A DNA stretch of 64,000 nucleotides. It comes from Frankia sp. AgB1.9 (GTDB taxonomy: Bacteria; Actinomycetota; Actinomycetes; Frankiales; Frankiaceae). This document shows positions 27,356 through 35,252 of the stretch, piece by piece (position 1 is the stretch's first letter; every line of letters begins with the position of its first letter). The notes under the pieces were generated by a model that did not search any database, was not told where the DNA came from, and saw only the letters and a program-made list of their open reading frames with translations. The stretch is taken from assembly GCF_016786355.1 (NCBI RefSeq), contig NZ_JADWYX010000005.1, positions 45,733 through 109,732 of the forward strand, in the 5' to 3' direction. A program made the position numbers and the translations under genes.

Positions 27356-28434
27356 CTGGAACGTTTCGACCACACCCGTCGACGGCCTGCCCGCGGCATG
27401 ACGAGCCGACCGCGCCGGCCACGGGTGCCGACGGCGAGCGCCAGCGCGCCGACCAGCGGTACCGAGGCAGGCGTCCCCGCTGAGAGCGGATCCCCGCCAT
27501 ACCCGCCGACGCCCGGGGCGGGCCCGCTCGCGGACGGGATGCCGTGGAAGGTGCCCGGCGTGGTCAGGAAGCCGAACCGACTGAGGGGCCAGACCCGTAC
27601 GAACGCCCGGCCGACGACCGCGCTCGTCGGGATGGTGCCGTTGGCACGGGAGTCGGAGGAGGCGCTGCGATGGTCGCCCATCACCCATAGCTGGCCCTTG
27701 GGGATTTTGACCGGGCCGAACGGCTGGGCGTCGTTCTCGAACAGGTAGCCCTCGTCGAGCGCCTTGCCGTTGACCATCACCCGGCCCTGGGCGTCACAGC
27801 AGGCGACCGTGTCACCGCCGACGCCGATCACCCGCTTGATGAAGTCCTTGTCGCTGGGCGCGCCGAGGCCGAGCAGGTCCTGGACGCCGCGGACGAACTT
27901 GCTGAAGCCGTTGGAGGGCGGGGCGATCACCGTCTCGTGGCTCTGGAACCCGGTGCCGTCGCCGTTGAACACGACGATGTCGCCGCGATGGACCGACCGG
28001 AAGTGATAGACGACCTTGTTCACCAGCACCCGGTCGTTGATCAGCAGCGTTCGTTCCATCGACTCGGACGGAATCCAGAACGCCTGGACCAACAGAGCCT
28101 TGATGAGCAGCGCGAGGACGAAGGCGATCAACACGAGCACGGGGAGCTCGCGAAGGAAGGACCCGCGCTGCTCACGGCCGTCGCCCCCGCCGGAGCGGCC
28201 GCGCCAGCCCCGCAGGCGCCGGCCGCCGGCGGGCGGGGTGTCATCGGAGGCGGGCTCGTCGGCGTCGACCTCATCCGCGGGACCGTCGCCCTCCCAGGCG
28301 CCACGGCCGGCCGATGGCGGGGCCACGTGCCGGGGCCCGGTGGCCGGTGACCAGCCACCGCCCCGGCCGGAGCCCGCGGGCAGCACGCCGCCGACGTCGG
28401 CCGGGTCTGGGGTGCCCTGCTCGGACGAGCTCAC
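27352..28434 (-). CDS. lepB: Type I signal peptidase
   Basis: Membrane protease that removes signal peptides from Sec and Tat exported proteins. The 360-residue protein starts at a GTG with about 95 residues of Gly/Pro/Asp-rich cytoplasmic sequence, then a transmembrane helix ([20 protein letters not shown]). The catalytic serine is in [10 protein letters not shown] and the lysine in [14 protein letters not shown]; the box E segment [14 protein letters not shown] is intact. A second hydrophobic segment near the C-terminus ([11 protein letters not shown]) and a basic tail follow, as in other actinobacterial LepB. It overlaps rnhB by 4 bases. Confidence 0.95.
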   Translation of the reverse strand: MSSSEQGTPDPADVGGVLPAGSGRGGGWSPATGPRHVAPPSAGRGAWEGDGPADEVDADEPASDDTPPAGGRRLRGWRGRSGGGDGREQRGSFLRELPVLVLIAFVLALLIKALLVQAFWIPSESMERTLLINDRVLVNKVVYHFRSVHRGDIVVFNGDGTGFQSHETVIAPPSNGFSKFVRGVQDLLGLGAPSDKDFIKRVIGVGGDTVACCDAQGRVMVNGKALDEGYLFENDAQPFGPVKIPKGQLWVMGDHRSASSDSRANGTIPTSAVVGRAFVRVWPLSRFGFLTTPGTFHGIPSASGPAPGVGGYGGDPLSAGTPASVPLVGALALAVGTRGRRGRLVMPRAGRRRVWSKRSR

Positions 28435-28739
28435 TACGCCACCTCACGTTGTGGTCCCCGCCGGTTCGCGAGGCTTCGGCGCCGCGCTAGCCGGCTCGAC
28501 ACCCACCGACGCACCCGTTGTGAGCGGCAGCCGTAGCCAGACCCGTCCCGGCGACGCTGGATCACAACCCGTCTATCTTCGCCCATCGACCCGACGCACG
28601 CAGGCAGGCACCCGCCCTCGCCGCGCCGCCAGTGTGCGGACGTTGTGCTCTCGCGTAGATCAGCAAAAGGCGCGGACACCACCTTGCGGTGATGCCCACG
28701 CCTCATGCGCCAGGCAGTGGGTCGGGGTGACCCGGTCGC
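28435..28739. other. rplS-lepB spacer
   Basis: A 305-base spacer on the minus strand between rplS and lepB. A 90-codon open frame ends exactly at the lepB start but has no ribosome site, no family resemblance and a composition like non-coding DNA here, so I do not call it a gene. Several short inverted repeats are present, none strong enough to name. A lepB promoter is likely but was not identified. Confidence 0.5.
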
Positions 28740-29081
28740 CTACCGCTTTTCCTTGATCTTGGCGGCCTTGCCGCGCAGGTCACGCAGGTAGTACAGCTTG
28801 GCCCGGCGGACGTCGCCTCGGGTGACAACCTCGATCTTCTGAACGATCGGGCTGTGCACCGGGAACGTGCGCTCCACGCCGACGCCGAAGCTGACCTTGC
28901 GGACGGTGAACGTCTCCCGCAGGCCGTCGCCCTGGCGACGGATCACAGCGCCCTGAAAGACCTGGATGCGCTGGCGGTTGCCCTCGACCACGCGGACGTG
29001 GACCTTGAGGTTGTCGCCCGGACGGAACTCGGGCACGTCGGTCCTCAGCGACTCGGCGTCGAGGCTGTCCAGGGTTTGCAT
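28740..29081 (-). CDS. rplS: 50S ribosomal protein L19
   Basis: Large-subunit protein at the 30S-50S interface. The ATG at 29081 gives 113 residues beginning [20 protein letters not shown], with GAGGAAG about 9 bases upstream; an upstream GTG at 29111 would add ten residues not typical of the family. Diagnostic segments are [34 protein letters not shown] and the basic end [19 protein letters not shown]. It lies in the rpsP-rimM-trmD-rplS order, separated from trmD by 274 bases. Confidence 0.97.
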   Translation of the reverse strand: MQTLDSLDAESLRTDVPEFRPGDNLKVHVRVVEGNRQRIQVFQGAVIRRQGDGLRETFTVRKVSFGVGVERTFPVHSPIVQKIEVVTRGDVRRAKLYYLRDLRGKAAKIKEKR

Positions 29082-29325
29082 GGCAGTCGCTTCCTCAGTG
29101 TTGACAGGCACTCAGTGGTGACAGTTGGGGGGCCTTCGCGGCGGGCCGCGCCTACGGCGGCGAACCCGTCGGCGATCATGCAGGCCAAGGGGCTCAGCTG
29201 CGCGAGGCAACCCAGCCGCCTACCGGCCGGCGATCGTACTTAGATCGTCGAACACGGACCGCCGGTCACGGACCGACGGACACTGCATCCTACTGTGCCA
29301 CACGACCGAGCGGTGCCACACGAAC

Positions 29326-29348
29326 GGGCCGACGCATCGCGCCGGCCC
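29326..29348 (-). terminator. Hairpin after trmD
   Basis: GGGCCG and CGGCCC pair around an 11-base loop 8 bases past the trmD stop. A direct repeat GTGCCACACGA (around 29296 and 29313) follows on the far side. It may reduce read-through from the rpsP-khpA-rimM-trmD unit into rplS. Confidence 0.45.
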
Positions 29349-29355
29349 ATCCGGG

Positions 29356-30099
29356 TCAGGCCGAGGGCTCGGCCAGCGCCGCCGCGACGACCGTCTCGTC
29401 ACGGCGGTCGAGGTCCATCGCCGCCAGCAGGTCGGGACGGCGCCGAGCGGTCCGCCGCAACGCCTCGTCCCGCCGCCAGCGGGCGATCGCGCCGTGGTCG
29501 CCGGACAGCAGCACCTCCGGGACGCGCCGCCCCGCCCAGTCCGGCGGCCGGGTGTACACCGGCCCCTCGAGCAGGCCGTGGGCGAACGAGTCGTCGGTGA
29601 TCGACTCCGCGTTGCCGACGGCGCCCGGCAGCAGCCGCGCGATCGCCTCCAGCATGACGAGGGTCGCGACCTCGCCGCCAGAAAGCACGTAGTCGCCGAT
29701 CGAGATCTCGTCGTCGGCCCAGGCGTCGATCACCCGGGCGTCGATTCCCTCGTACCGGCCACAGCAGAAGACGAGCCACGGCGCCGCCGCGAGCTCGGCC
29801 GCGTAGGCCTGCGTGAAGGGCCGCCCGGTGGGCGTCGGGACGATCACCCGTGGCCGGGGTGCCGGGCCGCCGGAGTCCGCGATCGCGCGCAGCGCCGCGT
29901 CCCACGGGTCCGGGCGCATCACCATGCCGGGCCCACCGCCGTAGGGGGTGTCGTCCACGGTGCGGTGCCGGTCGGTCGTCCAGTCCCGCAGGTCGTGGCC
30001 GTTGATCTCCAGCATGCCGCGGTCGCGGGCCTTGCCCAGCAGGGAAAGCCGAAGCGGCTCCAGGTAGGCCGGGAAGATCGTCACCACGTCGACCCGCAT
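29356..30099 (-). CDS. trmD: tRNA (guanine37-N1)-methyltransferase TrmD
   Basis: Methylates G37 next to the anticodon, which prevents frameshifting. The protein has 247 residues from the ATG at 30099, beginning MRVDVVTIFPAYLEPL. The trefoil-knot SAM site shows LVFCCGRYEGIDARVID, ISIGDYVLSGGEVATLVMLE and LLPGAVGNAES; DTPYGGGPGMVM is also intact. The upstream open frame to 30267 overlaps rimM and is not used. It follows rimM after 31 bases, as in most bacteria. Confidence 0.97.
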   Translation of the reverse strand: MRVDVVTIFPAYLEPLRLSLLGKARDRGMLEINGHDLRDWTTDRHRTVDDTPYGGGPGMVMRPDPWDAALRAIADSGGPAPRPRVIVPTPTGRPFTQAYAAELAAAPWLVFCCGRYEGIDARVIDAWADDEISIGDYVLSGGEVATLVMLEAIARLLPGAVGNAESITDDSFAHGLLEGPVYTRPPDWAGRRVPEVLLSGDHGAIARWRRDEALRRTARRRPDLLAAMDLDRRDETVVAAALAEPSA

Positions 30100-30130
30100 G
30101 CCGGAGCCAGTCCTTCCCGTGTCTGATCCG

Positions 30131-30667
30131 CTAGTCGAGGTCGAGCAGGCCGGGCGGAGCGTCGACGACGAGCAGGCCACCGGCCCGGTCGACCGTCGGG
30201 ACGATGTCACGGACGAACGGCACCAGATGCTCGCCGCCGTCGGGAGTGCCGATCGCGAGCAGCTCACCTGCTGCGGTGTGCACCACGTCGGTCACCTCGC
30301 CGAGCGGGCTCCCGTCCGGGGTGACGGCCCGCAGGCCGACGAGGTCGCGGTCCCACCAGAACTCGCCGCCCTCGCCGGCTTCGTCCGGGTCGACAGCGTC
30401 GCCGGCCTGGTCCGCGTCGATGGTCAGCACGACACCGCGCAACGACTCGGCGCCGGTCCGGTCCGCCACGCCCTCGAAGCGGACGAGCAACCGGCCGGAA
30501 TGCCAGCGAGAGTCCTCGATGACGAGGTCGGGACCGCCGCCGGAACGATCCAGCTTCGATCCCGGGGCGAACCGCCGGTCGGGCAGATCGGTCCGGACGT
30601 CGACGGTCACGTCGCCGCGCACGCCGTGCGGTTTCCCGATCCGGCCGACGACGATGGCGTCACCCAT
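30131..30667 (-). CDS. rimM: Ribosome maturation factor RimM
   Basis: Assists assembly of the 30S head, binding near S19. The 178-residue protein begins MGDAIVVGRIGKPHGVRGDV, the family signature, and has the N-terminal RimM barrel (to about 95) followed by a PRC-barrel region with FWWDRDLVGLRAVTPDGSPLG and LLAIGTPDGGEHLVPFV. The end VVDAPPGLLDLD is canonical. It lies between khpA and trmD on the same strand, with a 78-base gap to khpA. Confidence 0.96.
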   Translation of the reverse strand: MGDAIVVGRIGKPHGVRGDVTVDVRTDLPDRRFAPGSKLDRSGGGPDLVIEDSRWHSGRLLVRFEGVADRTGAESLRGVVLTIDADQAGDAVDPDEAGEGGEFWWDRDLVGLRAVTPDGSPLGEVTDVVHTAAGELLAIGTPDGGEHLVPFVRDIVPTVDRAGGLLVVDAPPGLLDLD

Positions 30668-30745
30668 GGTCGGACCCAGGCTCCCCGGCCAGCGGTGCCA
30701 CCGGGGAGCCGGCCGACGGGCGACGAGCCAAGGCTGCCGCCCGGG

Positions 30746-30979
30746 TCACCGATCGACGTCGACGACGTCGACGCGCAGGCCGCGGCCGCCCACTCCGGCC
30801 ATGACGGTGCGCAGGGCGCGAGCAGTCCGGCCGCGACGGCCGATCACCTTACCGAGGTCCTCGGGGTGTACCCGGACCTCCAGGGTGCGGCCGCGGCGGT
30901 TGGACTGCAGGTCCACCCGGACATCGTCCGGGTGGTCCACGATGCCTCGAACGAGGTGTTCGAGCGCGGCCTCCAGCAC
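30746..30979 (-). CDS. khpA: KH-domain RNA-binding protein KhpA
   Basis: A 77-residue single KH-domain protein (formerly YlqC). It begins MLEAALEHLVRGIVDHPDDV and carries the KH loop LGKVIGRRGRTARALRTV. In other bacteria KhpA pairs with KhpB/Jag to bind many small RNAs and influence cell division. Its place between rpsP and rimM is the conserved one; only 3 bases separate it from the rpsP stop, so it is surely co-translated with S16. Confidence 0.94.
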   Translation of the reverse strand: MLEAALEHLVRGIVDHPDDVRVDLQSNRRGRTLEVRVHPEDLGKVIGRRGRTARALRTVMAGVGGRGLRVDVVDVDR

Positions 30980-30982
30980 CTA

Positions 30983-31408
30983 CTACTCCGCGGCCGGGGT
31001 CTCGTCGGACTCGGCGGCAGCCTTGGCGCCCTTCTTCTTGGGCGTGGTCGCCGACTTGTCCTCAAGCCCGGCGGCCTCGCGCGCGGCGGCCTGGAAGAGC
31101 GCCTTGCGGTCGACCTTCGGGGCCGCGACCTTCATCGGCTCCGGAGCCGGCAGGCCCTTGAACTTCTGCCAGTCACCGGTGACCTTGAGGATCGCGAGCA
31201 CCGGGTCGGTCGGCTGGGCGCCGACGGACAGCCAGTGGGCCGCCCGGTCCCCGTCCACGATGATCGTGCTCGGCTCGTCCTTGGGGTGGTACTGGCCAAT
31301 GGCCTCGATGACCCGACCGTCCCGCTTGGTACGGGCGTCGGCGATGACGATGCGGTAGTGCGGCTCACGCATCTTGCCGAGGCGCTGCAGCTTGATCTTG
31401 GTAGCCAC
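30983..31408 (-). CDS. rpsP: 30S ribosomal protein S16
   Basis: Small-subunit assembly protein S16. The 141-residue protein begins [20 protein letters not shown] and includes [17 protein letters not shown]. The core ends near residue 85; an Ala/Lys/Glu-rich extension of about 55 residues follows, as often in actinobacteria (short forms have about 80-90). It opens the rpsP-khpA-rimM-trmD unit. Three hairpins lie in its leader between 31464 and 31572. Confidence 0.97.
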   Translation of the reverse strand: MATKIKLQRLGKMREPHYRIVIADARTKRDGRVIEAIGQYHPKDEPSTIIVDGDRAAHWLSVGAQPTDPVLAILKVTGDWQKFKGLPAPEPMKVAAPKVDRKALFQAAAREAAGLEDKSATTPKKKGAKAAAESDETPAAE

Positions 31409-31463
31409 GGTTGTTCAAAAGCTCCATTGCTTGGGGGGCCACGGGACTCGCGGCGCCGGAACT

Positions 31464-31481
31464 CCGGGGGTCGTCCCCCGG
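31464..31481 (-). promoter_or_regulatory. Hairpin in rpsP leader
   Basis: CCGGGGG-TCGT-CCCCCGG, a perfect 7-base stem with a 4-base loop, 56 bases upstream of the rpsP start codon. It is the closest of three hairpins in this leader and could affect translation or transcription of the rpsP operon. Its function is inferred only from position. Confidence 0.4.
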
Positions 31482-31503
31482 CCAGACCTCACGACCTCCG
31501 GGA

Positions 31504-31572
31504 GCTGACCCAAGGTCAGCGGCAGGCCTCGTACGGAACTAGCTCGTAGGAGCTTAGTACGTGAGGCTTGCC
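31504..31572 (-). terminator. Two adjacent hairpins between ffh and rpsP
   Basis: Two inverted repeats abut. 31521-31572 pairs GGCAGGCCTC/GTAC with GTAC/GTGAGGCTTGCC, with a further inner stem AGCTC-GTAG-GAGCT. 31504-31520 is a perfect GCTGACC-CAA-GGTCAGC. They lie 59-127 bases past the ffh stop. Together they look like a compound terminator for ffh, or a structured leader for rpsP. Confidence 0.6.
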
Positions 31573-31630
31573 GTTACAGTCTGCCAGATCGCTGGCGGGA
31601 TCGGTCGAGGGCCGCCCCGCCAACGGAGAT

Positions 31631-33196
31631 TCAGCGGCCGCCGGGGCCGCGCGGGTTGAAGGCACCGGGCTTGAGCAGGGCGCCCAGGTCGACGTCGCCC
31701 AGACCGCCAGGGGGCGGGCCACCGGGCAGGCCACCGAGGCCGGGACCCCCGCCGCCGGGCTGCTTGTTCTTGGCCTGGGCCGCCTGAGCGGCGCGCGCCG
31801 CCGGGTTGCCCTTCTTGCTGGCGCCCTTGCCCTTCTTCGGCTGTTTACGCGCTTGTGGGCCTTTGCCGCGGCCTAGGCCAGGGAAACCGGCACCCCCTGC
31901 CATCTGGCGCATCATCTTGCGCGCTTCGGTGAACCGGTCGAGCAGCTGGTTGACCTCGGTCACAGTCACGCCGGAACCGCGGGCAACCCGCTCCTTGCGA
32001 GTCTTCTGCAGGATGCCCGGGTCACGCCGCTCGCCCGGCGTCATCGACCGGATGATGGCGACCACCCGGTTGACGTCCCGGTCGTCGACCTGCGCCAGCT
32101 GCTCCTTCATCTGGCCCATGCCGGGCAGCATCCCGAGCAGGTTGCCGATCGGCCCGAGCTTCTGGACCTGCAGCATCTGGTTGAGGAAGTCCTCGAGGGT
32201 GAACTCCGACGCGGCCATCTTCCGCGCCATCTCTTCGGCTTCCGACTGATCGAAGGCCTGCTCGGCCTGCTCGATCAGGGTCAGCACGTCACCCATGCCG
32301 AGGATGCGCGACGCCATCCGCTCGGGGTGGAAGACGTCGAAGTCGCCGAGCCCCTCGCCGGTCGACGCATACATGATCGGTCGCCCGGTGACATGCGCGA
32401 CCGACAGCGCGGCGCCACCGCGGGCGTCACCGTCGAGCTTGGTCAGCACCACGCCGCTGAAGCCGACGCCGTCGAGGAAGGCCAGCGCCGTGGAGACGGC
32501 ATCCTGGCCGACCATCGCGTCGACGACGAAGAGGATCTCGTCCGGCTTGACGGCGTCCCGGATGTCGGCCGCCTGCTCCATCAGCTCCTGGTCGACACCG
32601 AGGCGCCCGGCGGTGTCGACGACCACCACGTCGAACACGTTGCGACGGGCGTGCGCGATCGCGTCGCGGGCGACGGCGACCGGGTCACCGATCCCGTTGC
32701 CCGGCTCCGGGGCGAACACCTCGACGCCGGCGCGCGCACCGACGACCTGCAGCTGGTTGACGGCGTTCGGGCGCTGAAGGTCGGCGGCGACCAGCATCGG
32801 GGTGTGGCCCTGCTTCTTCAGCCACATGCCGAGCTTGCCGGCGAGCGTCGTCTTGCCGGTGCCCTGGAGGCCCGCGAGCAGGATGACGGTCGGCGGGGTC
32901 TTGGCCAGCCTCAGGTTCGCCGTCTCGCCGCCGAGGATGCCGATGAGCTCCTCGTTGACGATCTTGATGACCTGCTGGGCCGGGTTCAGCGCCTGGCTGA
33001 CCTCGACACCGCGGGCGCGTTCCTTGATCGCCGCGACGAACGCCCTGACGACCGGGAGCGCGACGTCGGCCTCAAGCAGCGCGACCCGGATCTCGCGGGC
33101 GGTCGCGTCGATGTCGGCCTCGGACAGCCGTCCCCGGCCGCGCAGCGACTTGAAGACCGTCTCGAGTCGGCTGGACAGGGTGTCGAACACGCGCAC
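31631..33196 (-). CDS. ffh: Signal recognition particle protein Ffh
   Basis: GTPase of the signal recognition particle that delivers nascent membrane proteins to FtsY. The 521-residue protein has the N domain (1-about 95), the GTPase domain with GLQGTGKTTLAGKLG near residue 108, DTAGRLGVDQEL and TKLDGDARGGAALS, and the Met-rich M domain (about 325-450) with LGMLPGMGQMKEQL. The last 70 residues are Lys/Gly/Pro-rich (GGGGPGLGGLPGGPPPGG). The 4.5S-type RNA partner was not found in this window. ftsY lies upstream on the same strand. Confidence 0.97.
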   Translation of the reverse strand: MRVFDTLSSRLETVFKSLRGRGRLSEADIDATAREIRVALLEADVALPVVRAFVAAIKERARGVEVSQALNPAQQVIKIVNEELIGILGGETANLRLAKTPPTVILLAGLQGTGKTTLAGKLGMWLKKQGHTPMLVAADLQRPNAVNQLQVVGARAGVEVFAPEPGNGIGDPVAVARDAIAHARRNVFDVVVVDTAGRLGVDQELMEQAADIRDAVKPDEILFVVDAMVGQDAVSTALAFLDGVGFSGVVLTKLDGDARGGAALSVAHVTGRPIMYASTGEGLGDFDVFHPERMASRILGMGDVLTLIEQAEQAFDQSEAEEMARKMAASEFTLEDFLNQMLQVQKLGPIGNLLGMLPGMGQMKEQLAQVDDRDVNRVVAIIRSMTPGERRDPGILQKTRKERVARGSGVTVTEVNQLLDRFTEARKMMRQMAGGAGFPGLGRGKGPQARKQPKKGKGASKKGNPAARAAQAAQAKNKQPGGGGPGLGGLPGGPPPGGLGDVDLGALLKPGAFNPRGPGGR

Positions 33197-33405
33197 ACTC
33201 CGGAATCACGGGCCCGCGCTGGAATGCGTCGGGTTGCCGAGGGTCGGCCTACCGAGGTTGGGATTGCCGCCGTCCACCCGTCGACCCCCGGCACCGCCGT
33301 ACTCGCGCCCCGCGGGCAAGGCCCGGCCGGAACCTCGGGCAACATCGGAACGGACAGTCCTAGGGTACGCACCCAGACCGACGGCCGCGCCGACAGTCGA
33401 CGCAA

Positions 33406-33437
33406 CCAGCCACGCCAGCCACGCCAGCCACGCCAGC
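33406..33437. repeat. 9-base tandem repeat upstream of ffh
   Basis: CCAGCCACG repeated three times plus a partial CCAGC. In its frame on the plus strand it would encode a short repeated peptide, but no gene is present. It is a short microsatellite-like tract. Confidence 0.7.
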
Positions 33438-33582
33438 GAAACCCAACCACCACCCTGACCCTGGACCGGTCTCACGAAGATTTGAGCGTCCACCTCGGTC
33501 AAGGCTTGGCCGGGCGCGCAAGCGCCTGGCCGGCGAGGTATGCCGCACGGACCCGAGCCTGGCGGGTGATCGCCAGCCGGGT

Positions 33583-33607
33583 CCGCCCTCTTCGTTGAGG
33601 AGGGCGG
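33583..33607. terminator. Hairpin downstream of ftsY
   Basis: CCGCCCTC pairs perfectly with GAGGGCGG around a 9-base loop. A second inverted repeat, GTCCCGT with ACGGGAC, lies at 33629-33655. Both lie about 175-250 bases beyond the ftsY stop and may together end that transcript. Confidence 0.45.
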
Positions 33608-33830
33608 GACACCTCGCCGGACGCTGGTGTCCCGTCGCGGGCAACGCCACGGGACGGGATCCTGGCGGCAGGGCGTGGCGCGGTCAGCGGGCCAAAGAAG
33701 ACCGCCGGAAAATGCTAGATCGCACTCCCGGTCGATGGAAAGGGCTGCGGGCACGTCGGCGTGTCCCAGGACACATCCGCCGAATCGTCCGCACACCACC
33801 AGCGGCAGCCCGCAGGGAGCACCGTCCGGG

Positions 33831-35033
33831 CTAGCGGACGGGGTCGCCCAGCAACGCGTCGACGAAGCCCTCCGGCTCGAACGGCGCGAGGTCGTCCGGG
33901 CCCTCGCCGAGCCCGACCAGCTTGACCGGAACCCCCAGCTCACGCTGCACCGCGATCACGATGCCGCCCTTCGCGGTGCCGTCGAGCTTGGTGAGCGCGA
34001 CACCGGTGATCTCGACGGCCTCGGTGAAGACCCGCGCCTGGACCAGAGCGTTCTGCCCGGTGGTCGCGTCGAGGACGAGGATCACCTCGTCAACCGGGCT
34101 CTGCTTGGTGACAACCCGCTTGATCTTCGACAGCTCGTCCATCAGGCCCACTTTGGTGTGCAGCCGGCCAGCGGTGTCGATGACGACGGCGTCGGCGCCG
34201 TCCGCGATCCCACGCTTGACCGCGTCGAAGGCGACCGACGCCGGGTCGCCGCCCTCGGGCCCGCGTACGGTCACCGCGCCGACCCGGCCGCCCCAGGTCT
34301 CCAGCTGGTCGGCCGCGGCGGCGCGGAACGTGTCGGCCGCGCCGAGCACGACTGACTTCCCGTCGGCGACCAGCAACCGGGCGATCTTGCCACAGGTGGT
34401 CGTCTTGCCGGTGCCGTTGACGCCGACAACCAGCAGGACGCCCGGCCGGCCGTCGGCGGCCGTGCGCAGCGACCGGTCGGCCGTCGTGCCGATCTGGGCG
34501 AGCAGCTCGTCGCGGAGCATGTCGCGCACGTCGGACCAGCTGCGCGCTCCCAGGACCGCGGTGCGTTCCTTGAGGGCGGCGACCAGCTCGCTCGTCGCGG
34601 CCACGCCGACGTCGGCGAGCAGCAGCGTCGACTCGACGTCCTCCCAGTCCTCGTCGGTCAGGTCGTCGCCCGACAGCAGCGCGAGCAGGCCACGGCCGAA
34701 CGACGACTGCGAGCGGGCGAGCCGGGCCCGCAGCCGCACGAGCCGACCCGCGGCCGGAGCCGGCACCTCGTGTGCCGGCGGCGCGGCCACGACCTCCGCC
34801 TCGTCGGCCGCGGTGCGCGCCGCCGGAGCGGTCGGCCGTTCCAGCAGACCGACACCGCCCGCCGGCTCGCCGTCCGACTGTTCGACGGCGCTCTTCTCGC
34901 CGGCCGGCAGCGTCTCGGCACCGGTTCGGGCGCTCGGCAGCCGGCGGCGCCGACGCACGGTGTTCCCGACCAGCGCACCGGTCGTGGCGAACAGGACGAC
35001 GGCGATCGCAATGATCAGGTAGACGTACTCCAC
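33831..35033 (-). CDS. ftsY: Signal recognition particle receptor FtsY
   Basis: Membrane-associated GTPase that docks the SRP-ribosome complex. The GTG at 35033 has GGAAGG about 8 bases upstream and gives 400 residues. An N-terminal transmembrane helix (VYLIIAIAVVLFATTGALVG) is followed by an Arg cluster and about 70 residues of acidic/Ala-rich A domain, then the NG domain from about 110. Motifs are GVNGTGKTTTCGKIAR, DTFRAAAADQLETW, DTAGRLHTK and TKLDGTAKGG. An N-terminal anchor of this kind is typical in actinobacteria. smc is upstream, ffh downstream. Confidence 0.96.
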   Translation of the reverse strand: MEYVYLIIAIAVVLFATTGALVGNTVRRRRRLPSARTGAETLPAGEKSAVEQSDGEPAGGVGLLERPTAPAARTAADEAEVVAAPPAHEVPAPAAGRLVRLRARLARSQSSFGRGLLALLSGDDLTDEDWEDVESTLLLADVGVAATSELVAALKERTAVLGARSWSDVRDMLRDELLAQIGTTADRSLRTAADGRPGVLLVVGVNGTGKTTTCGKIARLLVADGKSVVLGAADTFRAAAADQLETWGGRVGAVTVRGPEGGDPASVAFDAVKRGIADGADAVVIDTAGRLHTKVGLMDELSKIKRVVTKQSPVDEVILVLDATTGQNALVQARVFTEAVEITGVALTKLDGTAKGGIVIAVQRELGVPVKLVGLGEGPDDLAPFEPEGFVDALLGDPVR

Positions 35034-35186
35034 AACCCGATCCTTCCAGTCCCGAGGAGCTGGAGCCCACCAGGGCACGCCCCAGTCCCTCGCCCGCCCC
35101 AACCAGCCAGCGCAACCAGTGCACGATCCCGACCACCACGCCCGCTCGACCACCGGTCTCCAGGCCAACCCCGAACCAGGTTGGGA

Positions 35187-35235
35187 GGGCGCTCAGCGCC
35201 CGACAGGCGGAGCGGCCGAAGGGCGCTCAGCGCCC
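35187..35235 (-). terminator. Duplicated hairpins after smc
   Basis: The identical palindrome GGGCGC-TCA-GCGCCC occurs twice, at 35187-35201 and 35221-35235, 18 and 52 bases past the smc stop. A third stem GCCTCA-GGC-TGAGGC (35250-35264) includes the stop codon itself. This looks like a doubled terminator separating smc from ftsY. Confidence 0.7.
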
Positions 35236-35252
35236 GGTTCCGGCCGCTCGCC

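Larger units (their letters stand above)
33197..33830. other. ftsY-ffh spacer with small repeats
   Basis: A 634-base non-coding stretch on the minus-strand path from ftsY to ffh. It contains two hairpins behind ftsY (33583-33607 and 33629-33655) and a four-fold CCAGCCACG repeat at 33406-33437. A promoter for ffh is expected within about 200 bases of 33196, but no clear boxes were recognised. No gene is supported. Confidence 0.55.

Noticed and set aside
28434..28706. 90-codon minus frame ending at the lepB start
   Set aside because: The overlap with lepB looked like coupling, but the Arg-rich product has no recognisable features and no ribosome site, and lies in a normal promoter-length spacer.
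31504..31572. Possible tRNA in the ffh-rpsP spacer
   Set aside because: The paired arms suggested a cloverleaf, but there is no T-arm GTTCGA-type loop or anticodon arrangement; the structure is simply nested hairpins.
33197..33830. SRP RNA (4.5S) gene near ffh
   Set aside because: The conserved GGAAGGAAGCAGC-type tip sequence is not present in this spacer.
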